Source of the DNA: Streptomyces sp. DH-12
GTDB lineage: Bacteria > Actinomycetota > Actinomycetes > Streptomycetales > Streptomycetaceae
DNA: 64,000 bases
Assembly (NCBI RefSeq): GCF_002899455.1
Contig: NZ_PPFB01000002.1
Location: forward strand, 1 to 64,000
Direction: 5' to 3'
Shown: piece by piece, positions 27,901 through 34,042 of the stretch
Numbering within the stretch: position 1 is the first letter of the stretch
How the letters are laid out: every line of letters starts with the position of its first letter
Notes under the pieces: model-generated
Database searches by the model: none
Told to the model about the DNA's origin: nothing
What the model saw: only the letters and a program-made list of their open reading frames with translations
Program-made: the position numbers and the translations under genes

Positions 27901-30520
27901 CTCCCGCTCACAAGCGACGGTCGCCGCCTTCGAGGCGGAGTTGGCCACCCTCACCGCGAACTCGGCAGAGCAGAACACCGCCGCCCCGGAGAACGCGGCC
28001 GCCGACACGGAACCCGCCGAACAGCCGCCCGCCGATGCCGACGACGCCCCGGAGACCGGCACCGAGCCGGTCCCCGACGCCCCGGCCGCGGCCGCCGAAG
28101 GCATCGGGGAACCGACCGCAGGCACACCGACCGCGACGGACACCGAGCCGGAGAGCGTTACGGACGACACCCCGGCACCGGAACCCCAGGAAGCACCGGA
28201 GCCGCCGGCCGCCGACGACGCTCCGGGCGACACCGCGGAGGACACCGCTCCAGGCGGTACCGCCGCGGACAGCGATCCGGCACCGGATGGCGTGCCGGTC
28301 CCCCAGGACGCACCGGAGCCCGCAGGCGCGGTCCCGGATGAGGGGATGCACGAAGCACGGCGCGAAGCGTCGTTCCTCGAGCAGGACCGACCCCAGACGA
28401 CGGACGGCGACCAGCAGACGCCGGAGCCCGACACGGCGGCCGCGCCCCCGGCAGGGGAGGACGTCCCCAGTGACGAGACGGCGCGAGACGCTTCGGAGGA
28501 GCCGACCATGACCACCCCGCCGATCCCGGAGACCACCGACGCCCCGGACGAACCGATCACCGAGGAACCGCCCGCACCACAGCGCTACTTCGAGACGCTC
28601 CCGCTCGCGGGCGACCCCGGCTATCAGCTGCGCTTGTCCGGGCTGGACGGCCAGCCGGTCGACTCCGGCGAGGTACTGCGGGGCGACCTCGTCATCGCCA
28701 CGGTCCACCCGGGCGGCGACGGCGGCTGGTTCGCACGGTTGGCCGCCGAACCCGCCGACTTCACCTACCTGGCAGATGAGCCGCAGGAAGCGGCCGCCCA
28801 CGCGGCGGTCATGCACTCCGCGTTCACCGGTGCCCCTTACGGTCCGCCGGCGGGCGCGGCCGTCGGCGGCGAGACGCGGCAGCGGGTGGACGTGCTGCGG
28901 GCCACCCTGCGCGACGCCGCCCTGCAGCACCGCGAGGCGGTGGCTCTCGCCGCCGCCCGGGCCTACCCCGATGCGGAGCAGAACGAGCACTTCCGTGCCC
29001 TGGTCGGCGCCCTCGACGGCCTGGCGGCCGCGGTGCCCGAGGACTACGGCTCGCAGCAGATGACGGAGCACCTCGACGCCGTGCAGGGAGCCGTCAACGC
29101 CTGGGGCGGCGCGCTGCCGGTTGACCCGGGCCATCCCGTACGCGGTCAGCTCGCCTTCCCGCTGACCTCTCTGCTGTACGACTCCCGGCGTCTGCAGGAC
29201 CAGGTGCAGGCCACGCTCGCCGCGGTCCAGGCGGAGCGGGCCGCCGTCCGGGAACAGGCTGCCTCCACCGAGCCCGGGCCCGAGGTGCAACCGGAGCCCG
29301 CCGCCGCGGCGGACACCGGAGCGCCCGAGGAACCCACGGAGTCCCAAAGTCCCGAAGTCCCGGACTCACAGACCAGCGAGGCGGCGCGAGAGGAGACTCC
29401 GGCAGCACCGGCGGAGCCCACGGACGCTGCGGGTCCGGAGAGCCCGGACGGTGCGGCACCTCCCGAGGACGACGGTTCGGCCCTCGACTCCACCGTCGAC
29501 GGCATCCGCCGGGCGCTGGAAGACGCCCTCCAGACAGTGCAGCCGGAAGCCGCCGCGCAGCCCGGCGAGCTGCCGCTGTGGACCGGCGCGGAGACCCCGC
29601 CCGCGGACACCGCGGTGACGGAACCCCCGGCCGGGCCGCTGGACGTCCGCGCCGAGTTCCAGGCGGTCCTGGAGGCCTGGGAGGAGCATGTGCCGCCGGA
29701 GAACGGCACCGCCCAGGACCTGGTCGCCGACCTCGAAGTCGACCTGGCGACGCTGCAACGCGCCTTCGCTGAGGTCGTCGCTCCCGCCACGCCGGCGGCG
29801 CCGCCCGCCGCCACCGACCAGGACGCCGCCGCCCCTGACGAGTCGGTGGAAGCGACGGAGCCCCCGTCCGTCCCCCAGCAGGCGGCCGACGTCAACACCG
29901 CCCTACAGCAGGCCGACACACACGCCACCACGCTCCAGGACCTCCCGGAGTGGCAGCAGATCCAGACGGTACGCGGCGCGTTCGGCCACCTGTTCCGTGT
30001 CATGAAGGAGCGGGCCGGGGAGCGCTTCGACCGGCTGACGGGGGACGGCCGCGTCGGTGAGTTCTTCCGCAAGGTTTCGATCGCCGCGTGCGACAAGGTC
30101 GCCGGATGGGCGCAGGCGGCGGCGAACCACCTGCGGCGGCGGGCCGAGGGGAACGGCTCGGACGCACCGGCCGCCGATGCTCTGCGGGGCGTCGCGGACG
30201 CCGCGACCGGTTACGCCTCCCCCGGCGGGGGCCGCAGCGGGCTGCCGCCGGCGTCGCGCGATGCAGCCTCCGCCACGGTGGACATCCCAGCGATGCGCCA
30301 GATCGGGGAGGCGCTGGCCCGGCCGCTGCCTGCCGCCAAGGACGGGCGCGGCGCGCGGGTCTCCGCGGCAGCCGCGCGGGGGAAGTCGACCACCCGGCGC
30401 GGGACGAAGAAGCCGAACGGCACCGCGAAGAAGCCAGGTGCCGCCGCAGAACAGGCCGGACACCTGCGCCGGGGCGGCACCGAGCCGCAGCAGCAGAACC
30501 ACAAGCCGACGCAACGCTGA
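15992..30520 (+). CDS. Giant N6-adenine methylase/SNF2 helicase (4842 aa)
   Basis: ATG 15992 has GGGGAGA 6 nt upstream. Order: a short beta domain; four tandem helical repeats of ~55 aa (about 229-460, each with 'EM..E.L.AES' and 'R..R..RYARIAR'-like parts); an out-of-phase stretch (about 693-808); a methylase domain with LEAGCGSGAFF (~949) and GNVPFA (~1010); an SNF2 helicase with GLGKTT (~1645), DEAH (1806-1809), GTGTPMEN and QRNGRVIRPG (~2152); then ~2500 residues of Pro/Ala/Glu-rich linkers alternating with small folded domains, one with Cys pairs (about 3368-3412), and a Lys/Arg-rich tail. The methylase-helicase core is the kind found on large conjugative plasmids, where it is thought to protect or process transferred DNA; that role is inference. 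An in-frame ATG at 28508 with GGAGGAG may give a 670-aa C-terminal product. Confidence 0.8.
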   Translation: MGDELATADTEAETASETESAALPGPLPLPEGAEPVDGVTGYYALIKGSSVTVFGPDGTEIASGSRRGNVAMGRVGDARLVSDGFGDRRLSSFAMLAARHHRAANDPSVRDKVWVRWEEDGVAAVYGTDKYDDDDLRAVKAGNLYWSGQRQARVTGRRWNQETRDRNLAAVLQAFARQDRNIVMLAPGQTPEDLVASPTAAAAVPAQQAPPTAATPAPPPDPEPEPEPLDLTGLSYEELVEAEDAAAVERSRGYSTAAEDRYRALRQERGKRLLDRVATTAPVAEMGDENLAAESEWWRANSYKTPFHSSDEEYRTLDRHFRAVRTERYARIARTILAGPAAADLDDEALESTYERVGRTWTRLPREHELHDQIADYRKAVQEERIARRARSYGERTPVGEMTLEDLIAESDELGSSLNATNEQSSYSYSDAVKEARAARLKAVEAEWFQRSLEQNPDAARARLGANLGGRRTVLIDGSDRGYGYVERQGKKFRALTSYDQRSSIGGFDSAPAAMAALVRRYDQDPETLPRRTWGLEREVDLPISAHDPLVSWLRRRPSELSPEYDRVLTLLTPYQLPTRTKVANPLTNQVMQAYPFHFEEGLLGELVRIAERTTEDLREQSLNENLPKREREAAKRRIPTMGAALIGINAVIEQVRAAGGDVDRRGVDQSRLAAQMAALAGTVNEQEGGEADGDDEPVRDAAAQALGGVPAAGTGGDAGPGPVLPAAGGADERGDRRGGGGPGGEPGAGDGLPGPDRTAGADQGDGAGAGAARDAAAAGGRGQPGGAAESGSGGAGGDPQGAGEPVARFRPDPADLPRGPLARAEANLEAIKVLRTLESARRGATTEEKRILARWSGWGSVPTVFLDEPDPDEPIYRPGGEWEGRFETDHARWESYDRVRGELRELLDPFEWREASRAVLSAHYTPQGVAEAMWQGLAAYGFDGGEVLEAGCGSGAFFGVAPEAARLTGVEVDPTTAAIAARIYPHANVLPESFTDTDAPVGTFDLVIGNVPFAQAPFGERRYGAAGHSLHNGFIIKQLALLRPGGCMAVITSRWTLDGEDTSARRAMSRWGDLAAAYRLPAGTFGETADTDVVADVLVFRRRAEGEEPGDQTWLDAPERELGGNTLPVNAYFTQHPENVLGRLTSETGPYGPRVTVQGDPGEAPRLLRERMEISAAAAVADGQGYVPHEDGPDRAPLLLQTAREKHATDFTGRLYTDDDGQIWQHVNGEDPVRVITADGVTGTEQLRMLLSLRDTAGELQELDRTGSDPDRAREVRSQLARLHASYTMAHGPLSRPRQTRMALPTDEARDAARAAGVEPADDERLPTGWGWFRQDPHAAVVLGLEHWDRANDRPVPSEVLTRRPGAHRGDLEPTDDPKTALTAVMGATGGVDLPLIASLLGTTPEEARRRLGTEVFDNPVTKKLEHAGAYLSGPVRVKLEQARKAAATDPTYAVNVAALEAVQPPPKRLGQFTAQLGAHWIPAHLVQGFLREYLGDPTLQVSHNERYGWSLAAGKVPDAINALKGTERRSAVHIAKALLGRASMVVNTLDGDGVDEDATRAMRYKADAMRSAFEDYCTASTARVTLLTDAYNRQMNGHVVRNYDGLAPTLDGFTTERTPHPWQLSAAARMQFERGVVLAHEVGLGKTTTMVMGSQALKASGQIAKPFAVVQPHLARQWLDEAKLLYPNADIRLITSDDLADGNRRPLLEWLRANTPDLVIFTEGAFGSIRMSPEQQELYLFREIESLKEQLKRERGVPHNNFALMQLERRLTTVEARIRRNAAPMRTPGEVYWEDLGFDYALVDEAHRFTAVGFRSKEAGGEAASVRAVDLHQKLRWHHQVAEAHGGRPTVTLGTGTPMENSIFEQYSVLELATPWLLDQFGVHGPDLWSETFGQKVQRIEMAPDGSGLTIVERFSRFVSKSTMKTMWGLAADTKTGDDVGIVRPKLAGGAPELVLVEPTADQRARLQTLVARGQAIHAGDVTRDEDNMLAVSGEGRAVALDPRLVDASAPAANKLVTAADIIAVGYHAHKDRTYAVSSRDDTPHPVPGGLFFVFCNSGTPGGNNKGGFDAYAELRDLLAARGVPRDMVQFAQDNATPEKKAAMSEAANNGGIAVLMGSTEVLGTGFNGQNRAYALMHLDQDWTPASMVQRNGRVIRPGNQHEEVNIYFLATKGSMDAWQVGLLTSKAEGLRDIQRPPGEGDDDNDTVEEIGASDWDYATMAAEIGGNPFMRQFMEAKVHLQGLEADRRNAAADRVRQAELLDAKRNELASTQRAIALRDAALPKVTATIRGDAFQIRVGGRDFDKRGEAGPVVRQAVADALRGHSSLGMGPWTTIGTFGGLDFAVRPEILDGGEIRAHVGFPDLRHSESVCSIGDLANPKFGGTVIGRLATALEKAEDHQLMDRERVPVLESEITLLAAQQTSVDYGPAIEHARHRVELLDAVVGAITERDKLPELTESMLDPERYRTPESRKKAIAERAEQRAPHQAKVDQAAAALAAFDETTPVPELPTAPAPAPNPAPTPTPAPAPVPDETAARPTGSSGPRPAEGAQAPPEQAPPGPEDGSSTEETPKSQSPEVPESQTSEPPGDEPGPGAEEQPEPGFVTRITPPAGTAIDRSWWVGAYGQWDTSNVGRKGVPSALIEFASEAEAAGWAVALRAGSVAAEDGESSLGVWECEASGTTHDNSRGGESLAVLSLVWTQAEGAKRWPFDTERSGAELGGRLLPGYVTLTDYRRALSQARVRQVDPAAKDTEAATREAESAEADSSAGTDGASQPAPDEQIGVSLAQDSDEYGTANLYEEFGLVPPERVPNPTPQDEPETDAEGEKTDGVPDGQMTVEEAQAEAAPAGPEGTPPAPPEPSVVLATPPTSSRDTPESLQQSEQRFGGPEQLAQYAGRADIIPTSMSSSTVWLDGRLIGYVTDLNQTVGAAHHQSWPAEMRQAPGPRFESRPPFGHRDSVSALLEDSQAAVAELVARALQVPVPREAIDADTTWTLNAALGTIRLSPSYAGEDQEAAARLSALRQVVENLSAGQLTSTDLADDLALVHDDLLWAADLADTSAPYLTRAAEELAVLLAATRPDDPRAWRPDPFVAAPADVEQPTPAPAPARPRARRKGSAAAPGAGTEQLGLFGDPAQDPSEGPAEPETTTGSGAVPTEDGREARLRAALSEGETIAPVSFTDRREPTAGWILTTAGGHTFRLRPVTYSRPDEDQWEAGHDADGSYWWNANLEDRPLAAVLARIREDSATRTRFASLWARHGHLTAQAPQFETTTDRVQLEEGVYLVRRFGRIGLIASCRWGWEHLTDPDGAQGRTGEDWSRKGPDNRQYVAEWKIWNSAQDAIPNARLRVVAQLTDDMADTPDAYCDASTPYVGKCSAKRSGARYTVAVDDDQGSELGHYTVCARCLSHRLLNDEDRRFGYRDVESLVGALAKGDPKVVDLHWKQWPDRIAELAGQMLSAALDAGDTAPWPAQALTSQLLAEACEAGDDRAMREARAEVKAAGGDAAAQKRAAAEVAAARQDRAALVARRGATHVEAANEADRTAVAILELVGWGVEGSGAAPEPAEEAAPEVVDVNTLTVSPKDRNGEPSPYEFTVTGPGLTVGEYEISHDTQGKGARGIMWRATWHGVEPSGRWDVISIGSGEGESAALAAVAEHAAKAGRDLAAGFAVARRMHHDAGLWILPEVGESEAIQYHPDGSWTITAETGALYTVRREWEGRTASGDLAPLLIEEQAGTLIASCTAVDSYMSAWAPMLERLRLHATAVADGVPHATAVTLGGPGTSWVEAWCVCSWTERADVAEYAGRVPAGEALAQAHRQAHLPETSAAAEVPAAAELPELDVVLPDVDLATLDVAGPYDTDEEAQADIKRLSTAFAQWEALPTVQRFYEADRQQRSDGQRIPTNPVAQLAAVYRDAERMLREGPSASPDDLVLEVHTVAVWSAVLEPVVDEDLRTPLRQVREAAALLASRSQATVAAFEAELATLTANSAEQNTAAPENAAADTEPAEQPPADADDAPETGTEPVPDAPAAAAEGIGEPTAGTPTATDTEPESVTDDTPAPEPQEAPEPPAADDAPGDTAEDTAPGGTAADSDPAPDGVPVPQDAPEPAGAVPDEGMHEARREASFLEQDRPQTTDGDQQTPEPDTAAAPPAGEDVPSDETARDASEEPTMTTPPIPETTDAPDEPITEEPPAPQRYFETLPLAGDPGYQLRLSGLDGQPVDSGEVLRGDLVIATVHPGGDGGWFARLAAEPADFTYLADEPQEAAAHAAVMHSAFTGAPYGPPAGAAVGGETRQRVDVLRATLRDAALQHREAVALAAARAYPDAEQNEHFRALVGALDGLAAAVPEDYGSQQMTEHLDAVQGAVNAWGGALPVDPGHPVRGQLAFPLTSLLYDSRRLQDQVQATLAAVQAERAAVREQAASTEPGPEVQPEPAAAADTGAPEEPTESQSPEVPDSQTSEAAREETPAAPAEPTDAAGPESPDGAAPPEDDGSALDSTVDGIRRALEDALQTVQPEAAAQPGELPLWTGAETPPADTAVTEPPAGPLDVRAEFQAVLEAWEEHVPPENGTAQDLVADLEVDLATLQRAFAEVVAPATPAAPPAATDQDAAAPDESVEATEPPSVPQQAADVNTALQQADTHATTLQDLPEWQQIQTVRGAFGHLFRVMKERAGERFDRLTGDGRVGEFFRKVSIAACDKVAGWAQAAANHLRRRAEGNGSDAPAADALRGVADAATGYASPGGGRSGLPPASRDAASATVDIPAMRQIGEALARPLPAAKDGRGARVSAAAARGKSTTRRGTKKPNGTAKKPGAAAEQAGHLRRGGTEPQQQNHKPTQR
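18069..18413 (+). CDS. Out-of-phase 114-codon segment nested in the giant frame
   Basis: Here the +1 frame relative to the giant gene, not the giant frame, carries strong G/C third positions and a natural sequence: MATTSQYETLLRRHWEEF, MQDPDRYFQRLGAQMSEAI, QARIGQLEQIKATAREQV, ending RRELENL-stop. The giant frame over the same bases reads as Gly/Ala/Asp noise. ATG 18069 has GAGGGAGG upstream. It is either a separate small helical protein between two formerly distinct genes or part of one protein displaced by two compensating frame changes near 18065 and 18413. The downstream methylase segment has no start codon of its own before its conserved VARFRP, which makes the arrangement odd. Confidence 0.65.
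   Translation: MATTSQYETLLRRHWEEFRPQELAAMQDPDRYFQRLGAQMSEAIAAAEEDLEESLEPETGYQARIGQLEQIKATAREQVLREMLPPPEDADSPAAPLSPEAVELAAIRRELENL
23717..23755 (+). repeat. Linker repeat, copy 1
   Basis: 39-bp segment encoding SQSPEVPESQTSE in a Pro-rich linker of the giant protein. The same sequence, with four base changes, recurs 5.6 kb downstream in another linker of the same gene. Confidence 0.7.
29342..29380 (+). repeat. Linker repeat, copy 2
   Basis: 39-bp segment encoding SQSPEVPDSQTSE; 35 of 39 bases match copy 1 at 23717. Similarity at synonymous positions suggests duplication or gene conversion rather than chance. Confidence 0.7.
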
Positions 30521-30579
30521 CCATCCCGGACCCGCACGTGGCAGCTTCGGGAGCAGAGGACCGAAAGGCCCCCGGCCTC

Positions 30580-30855
30580 ATGACGCCACCGTGGTGTCCT
30601 GTGCACGGAACTCTTCGACACCGGCGGCGGCCGGGGTCAGCGGCGGGAGACACGTACTCGGCAACGGCCCGTCGGCACCAAGCGGTCGTCGCAGGAGAAC
30701 GGGTGCTCTCGGTCGACGACGAGATCACCGACGCCGACTGGGACTGGGACTGGGTTCGTCCACCACACCCGCGAAAGACTTCACCGCGTCGTGCCGTCCC
30801 ACTACCTCACGACCAGGACTTCACGGTCCTCGATCCATGGATGCGGCCGGCCTGA
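30580..30855 (+). CDS. Possible small protein, 91 aa
   Basis: ATG 30580 with a distant AAAGG. The frame has some coding character (ERVLSVDDEITDADWDWDW) but starts and ends with Arg/Pro-rich sequence. It lies between the giant gene and the convergent DUF262 gene. I cannot assign a domain; it may be spurious. The rest of 30521-30913 holds nothing clear. Confidence 0.3.
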   Translation: MTPPWCPVHGTLRHRRRPGSAAGDTYSATARRHQAVVAGERVLSVDDEITDADWDWDWVRPPHPRKTSPRRAVPLPHDQDFTVLDPWMRPA

Positions 30856-30913
30856 GCCTCTCCCGCGACGGCCCACAGAACCTGCCGATCACTCGTCCCG
30901 CAGCGAGGACGGG

Positions 30914-33007
30914 TCAGGTGATCTTGCGGGCGGACAGCGGACTGGAGCCGAGAACGGCCCGGATGCCGGGAACGTTGTCGCTGTTGAGTCGCGCGGTCAC
31001 CGCGCCGGCGCTGATCTCACCGGCCTCGTACTGACTGGTGCGAGCCGCCACGATCTGCGCGACCGTCAGAACGCTCCCGACCGGGAGACCCGCGAAGGCC
31101 TCGCGCATGTGAAGGGCGACGTCACGGCGAGGCTGGGGCACTTTGACCGCCGCCGGCCTGTCGACGGGTGTGTTCGTCCGTGCCGCCGCTACGGAGGTCG
31201 AGAGAGGTGCGACCGGGAGAGCGGATGCGCCTCCCTCCGGACGCTGCCAGCGCCTGCAGAACGCCTCCGCCAGATGGTCCGCCCGGGCCATGATGGTGTC
31301 CTCGTCCCACCGCTCGGGCAGCGAACGGTTCAGGGACAGCGCGCTGTGCTTCAGGATCTCGGCGCGCTTGCGCTCCCAGGGGCCGTTGGAGACCGCCGGA
31401 TTGAGCTTGCCGGTGAGCAAGGTCAGGTTCCCCAGCGTATGGACGAGTGCCTCCCGGCGCTGATGAGCCTCCACGCTCCCGTGGCCCGCGTCGTCCGGAA
31501 GCGGCCAGTGTGCCTCCCAGGACTGGGGCAGCAGGTGCTCGATCGTCAGTTCTCCGTCGTGGACGATCCGCTCGGTCTTGCCCGAGTACAGCGTGGCCTC
31601 CAGCTCGGTCAGCACCAGCCGTAGCCGGGCGCGGGTGAGGTGCTTGTACAGCGGTTGGGAGCGGAAGACGTATCGGATGTCGTGATCGCGGGGCCAGTAG
31701 CCGGAGTCGGCGTCCTGTCGCAGCAGGAAGTCGGTTACCACCGCCGGGTCGTCCTTGGCCTTCAGCTCCTTGAGCAGCTCCAGGAAGAGCCGGTTGTAGT
31801 TCTTCGTCGTCAGGCGGCAGACCGTGCGGCGCACCAGGTAGGAGTCCAGGTCCCTCATCGCACCGGCACGGTCGTCCTCGTCGAAGCGGGTGACCAGCCA
31901 CAGCAGGACGGGCAGGACGGTGTTGGCGTCCAGGACGCCGACGGTGCGCAGGACTCGCCCCTCCGGGGTGGCCGGCTGGTCCTCGGCCGTCAGCTTCCGG
32001 TAGGCGTCCGCCCGGTCCACCATGCCGCGCATCAGGTCGGCCAGGGGCATCTCGGAGTCCGCGACGTACCTGCGGAAGGTCAGGAAGAGCTCGGGGTTCA
32101 GTACCTCCTCGGCGAGCTCGCATGTCAGGTACTGCGTGAGGAAGACGTCCAGCCGAGGGCGCTTCAGTCTTCCCTGCCGTACCTCCTTGCGCCAGTCGGG
32201 CGTCTCCAGCTGGGCCCACACGTCCCGGTAGAGCTCCTCCACCGGGAGCCCTTGTTCCTCCGCCTTCTGGAAGACGAGGTTTTTCACGAGGTCGGAGGCC
32301 TGCAGCGGGGTGCCGCGGTCGTTGAGCGCTTCGAAGATGACCTGGGCGTTGTCCTCGGGCTTGAGGTCGATGACAACGAGCTCGAACTTGTCGCGCACCA
32401 CGCGCACCAGGGCGTCGAAGCCCTCGTCCACCGTGCTCTCGTACCTCAGCTCCTGTGCCCACTCGACGGTGCGGTCGCGGAAGAACCAGTACGCCTGGAC
32501 GATCGCCGGGGCGCCGGGAGCGGCGGGGGCCGCGACGTCGGCGGCCCGCCGCAGCCGACCGTCCACGATGTCGCGGAAGGACGCCCGGTCGATGTGGGTG
32601 GGCCACACCTTGTAGAGCGCGTGCGGGTCGTCGGCCATGTCGTCGTCGTTGGCGGTGAGCTTGGCGAGCGCGCGTACGTACTTGTCGTGGACGTCGAGTT
32701 CCCTCGCCACGTCGCGGATCGCCGCGAGGAGTACTTGCAGTGTCGTCAGCCGTTGCTGGCCGTCGATGACCTGCCGGGCGGGCATCGCCCCCGTGGGGGT
32801 CGGCAGCTGGTCCAGTACCACGGCACCGAGGAAATGCGGATGGACCTCGTCCCCCGCCAGCCTCCGGCGGACCAGAGCGGTGACGTCCTCCCACAACGGC
32901 CGCCAGTTCCTGTCCTCGGTCCAGACGTACGGTCTCTGGAAGACCGGTACGACAAGACGCCGGTCCGGTCCGAACAGTTCACGCAGCGTCATCGATGCAG
33001 CATCCAC
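30914..33007 (-). CDS. GmrSD-type DUF262/DUF1524 nuclease
   Basis: 697-aa predicted type IV restriction enzyme that would cut modified phage DNA. The N-terminal DUF262 (about 1-270) has VPVFQRPYVW, the FLGAVVL strand and DGQQRLTTLQ, the nucleotide-binding signature of GmrS; the C-terminal half has the DUF1524 HNH-like nuclease with IEHLLPQSW and HTLGNLTLLTGKLN (about 480-550), as in GmrD. Both halves being in one chain is normal for many homologues. A further ~75 residues (VALHMREAFAGLPVGSVLTV onward) resemble a small winged-helix-like domain. GTG 33007 is used; ATG 32992 is possible. It faces away from the kinase and helicase operon and forms the left border of the defence island. Confidence 0.9.
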   Translation of the reverse strand: MDAASMTLRELFGPDRRLVVPVFQRPYVWTEDRNWRPLWEDVTALVRRRLAGDEVHPHFLGAVVLDQLPTPTGAMPARQVIDGQQRLTTLQVLLAAIRDVARELDVHDKYVRALAKLTANDDDMADDPHALYKVWPTHIDRASFRDIVDGRLRRAADVAAPAAPGAPAIVQAYWFFRDRTVEWAQELRYESTVDEGFDALVRVVRDKFELVVIDLKPEDNAQVIFEALNDRGTPLQASDLVKNLVFQKAEEQGLPVEELYRDVWAQLETPDWRKEVRQGRLKRPRLDVFLTQYLTCELAEEVLNPELFLTFRRYVADSEMPLADLMRGMVDRADAYRKLTAEDQPATPEGRVLRTVGVLDANTVLPVLLWLVTRFDEDDRAGAMRDLDSYLVRRTVCRLTTKNYNRLFLELLKELKAKDDPAVVTDFLLRQDADSGYWPRDHDIRYVFRSQPLYKHLTRARLRLVLTELEATLYSGKTERIVHDGELTIEHLLPQSWEAHWPLPDDAGHGSVEAHQRREALVHTLGNLTLLTGKLNPAVSNGPWERKRAEILKHSALSLNRSLPERWDEDTIMARADHLAEAFCRRWQRPEGGASALPVAPLSTSVAAARTNTPVDRPAAVKVPQPRRDVALHMREAFAGLPVGSVLTVAQIVAARTSQYEAGEISAGAVTARLNSDNVPGIRAVLGSSPLSARKIT

Positions 33008-33063
33008 CGCTGCCCCCCGTTCCTCGTCTCCCCGCCTGCAATGCCTGAAAGGCCGTCAAGATC

Positions 33064-33590
33064 CTACCGAGTAGCGTTCTTTCTCGTCCTCTCCGCGCCA
33101 GAAATGCCCGAGCGGCCTTTTCCTCCTGCCGCGCTCTGCCCGGCGCCTCTCCGGGTGCACTCCGCCCACACCGTCTTGCCGCCCGGGTGGTGGGTCGCAG
33201 CCCCAGGCGTCGGCCAGGGTGGTGACCAGCAGCAGGCCCCGGCCGGACTCACCGTCGGTATCGGCGTCCGGCGTGCGTACGGGCAGACGGCCGCCCTGCG
33301 CATCGGTGACCTCGATGCGCAGGGCGGTCGGCGTCAGGGTGAGGGCGAGGCGTGCGTCCCTGCCCTGTACCCGACCGTGCAGCGCGGCGTTGGCGGTCAG
33401 TTCCGCGATGGACGGGGATGCCGTGGCCTGTCGTCGTCAGTGGCTGCGGCCTCCGTCCGGCCCCACTGCGCGGCGAGCCAGCGCTCAGCGGCGTGGTGGG
33501 GACCAGGGTACGGAAGTGACGCGTGACGACGGTCGCTTCACCGAGTGCGGTGAAGGTTTCCTGATTCACCTCACCGAGGGTGAGCTTCAC
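33064..33590 (-). pseudogene. Decayed RsbW-like anti-sigma gene
   Basis: The start MKLTLGEVNQETFTALGEAT at 33590 is intact. The rest is spread over frames: WLAAQWGRTEA in one, ELTANAALHG (N box) and ESGRGLLLVTTLADAWG (G box) in another, and GKTVWAECTRR in a third. At least three frame changes separate the parts, so no full-length protein can be made. This is clear evidence of a dead HATPase_c gene between two defence genes. Confidence 0.8.
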
Positions 33591-34042
33591 GTCCTACCGT
33601 ATGGAGCACTCCGGGCAGTACGCAGGGTGACTTCCCCAGCGCGAACGGTGTGATGTACGGGCGTACGGTCGTGACCTGACCAGGGGGGCCGAGGGTTCGT
33701 CCTCAGTACGAACAGCAAAGTGGTGGTGGCATGACGACGCAGCCGGGCACGGGGATCCCCGCGGGCGGCGAGGCGGACGGCACCGACGAACGCGTGGTCC
33801 GGTTTCGGCGCGGGTCTGGGACAGGGCCGGGATCCGGTGTGACCCGTCCGCCCGCCCGGCTGACTGGGCGACCTGCGACCTGGCCAACAAACTCCGGCTC
33901 CTCCCCCGGCGACCGGCGGGGACGTTTTCGCCTGTTGAAGGGCGGAACGGGGGTCCCGCCGGTTCAGCCGTGGGACTAGGGTGTAGGTCCGGTGGAGGCC
34001 GCTCGGGGGGACGCGCGGCGGGCGAGAGGATGCGCACGGTTC
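33591..34042. other. Intergenic region upstream of the kinase
   Basis: A plus-strand frame (33731-33979, starting MTTQPGTGIPAGGEADGTD) is low-complexity and lacks a ribosome binding site, so it is not called. A possible -10 box TAGGGT lies at 33977-33982. No other feature is visible. Confidence 0.4.

Noticed and set aside
33731..33979. 82-codon plus-strand frame before the kinase
   Set aside because: No ribosome binding site, low complexity, and poor codon bias in its second half.
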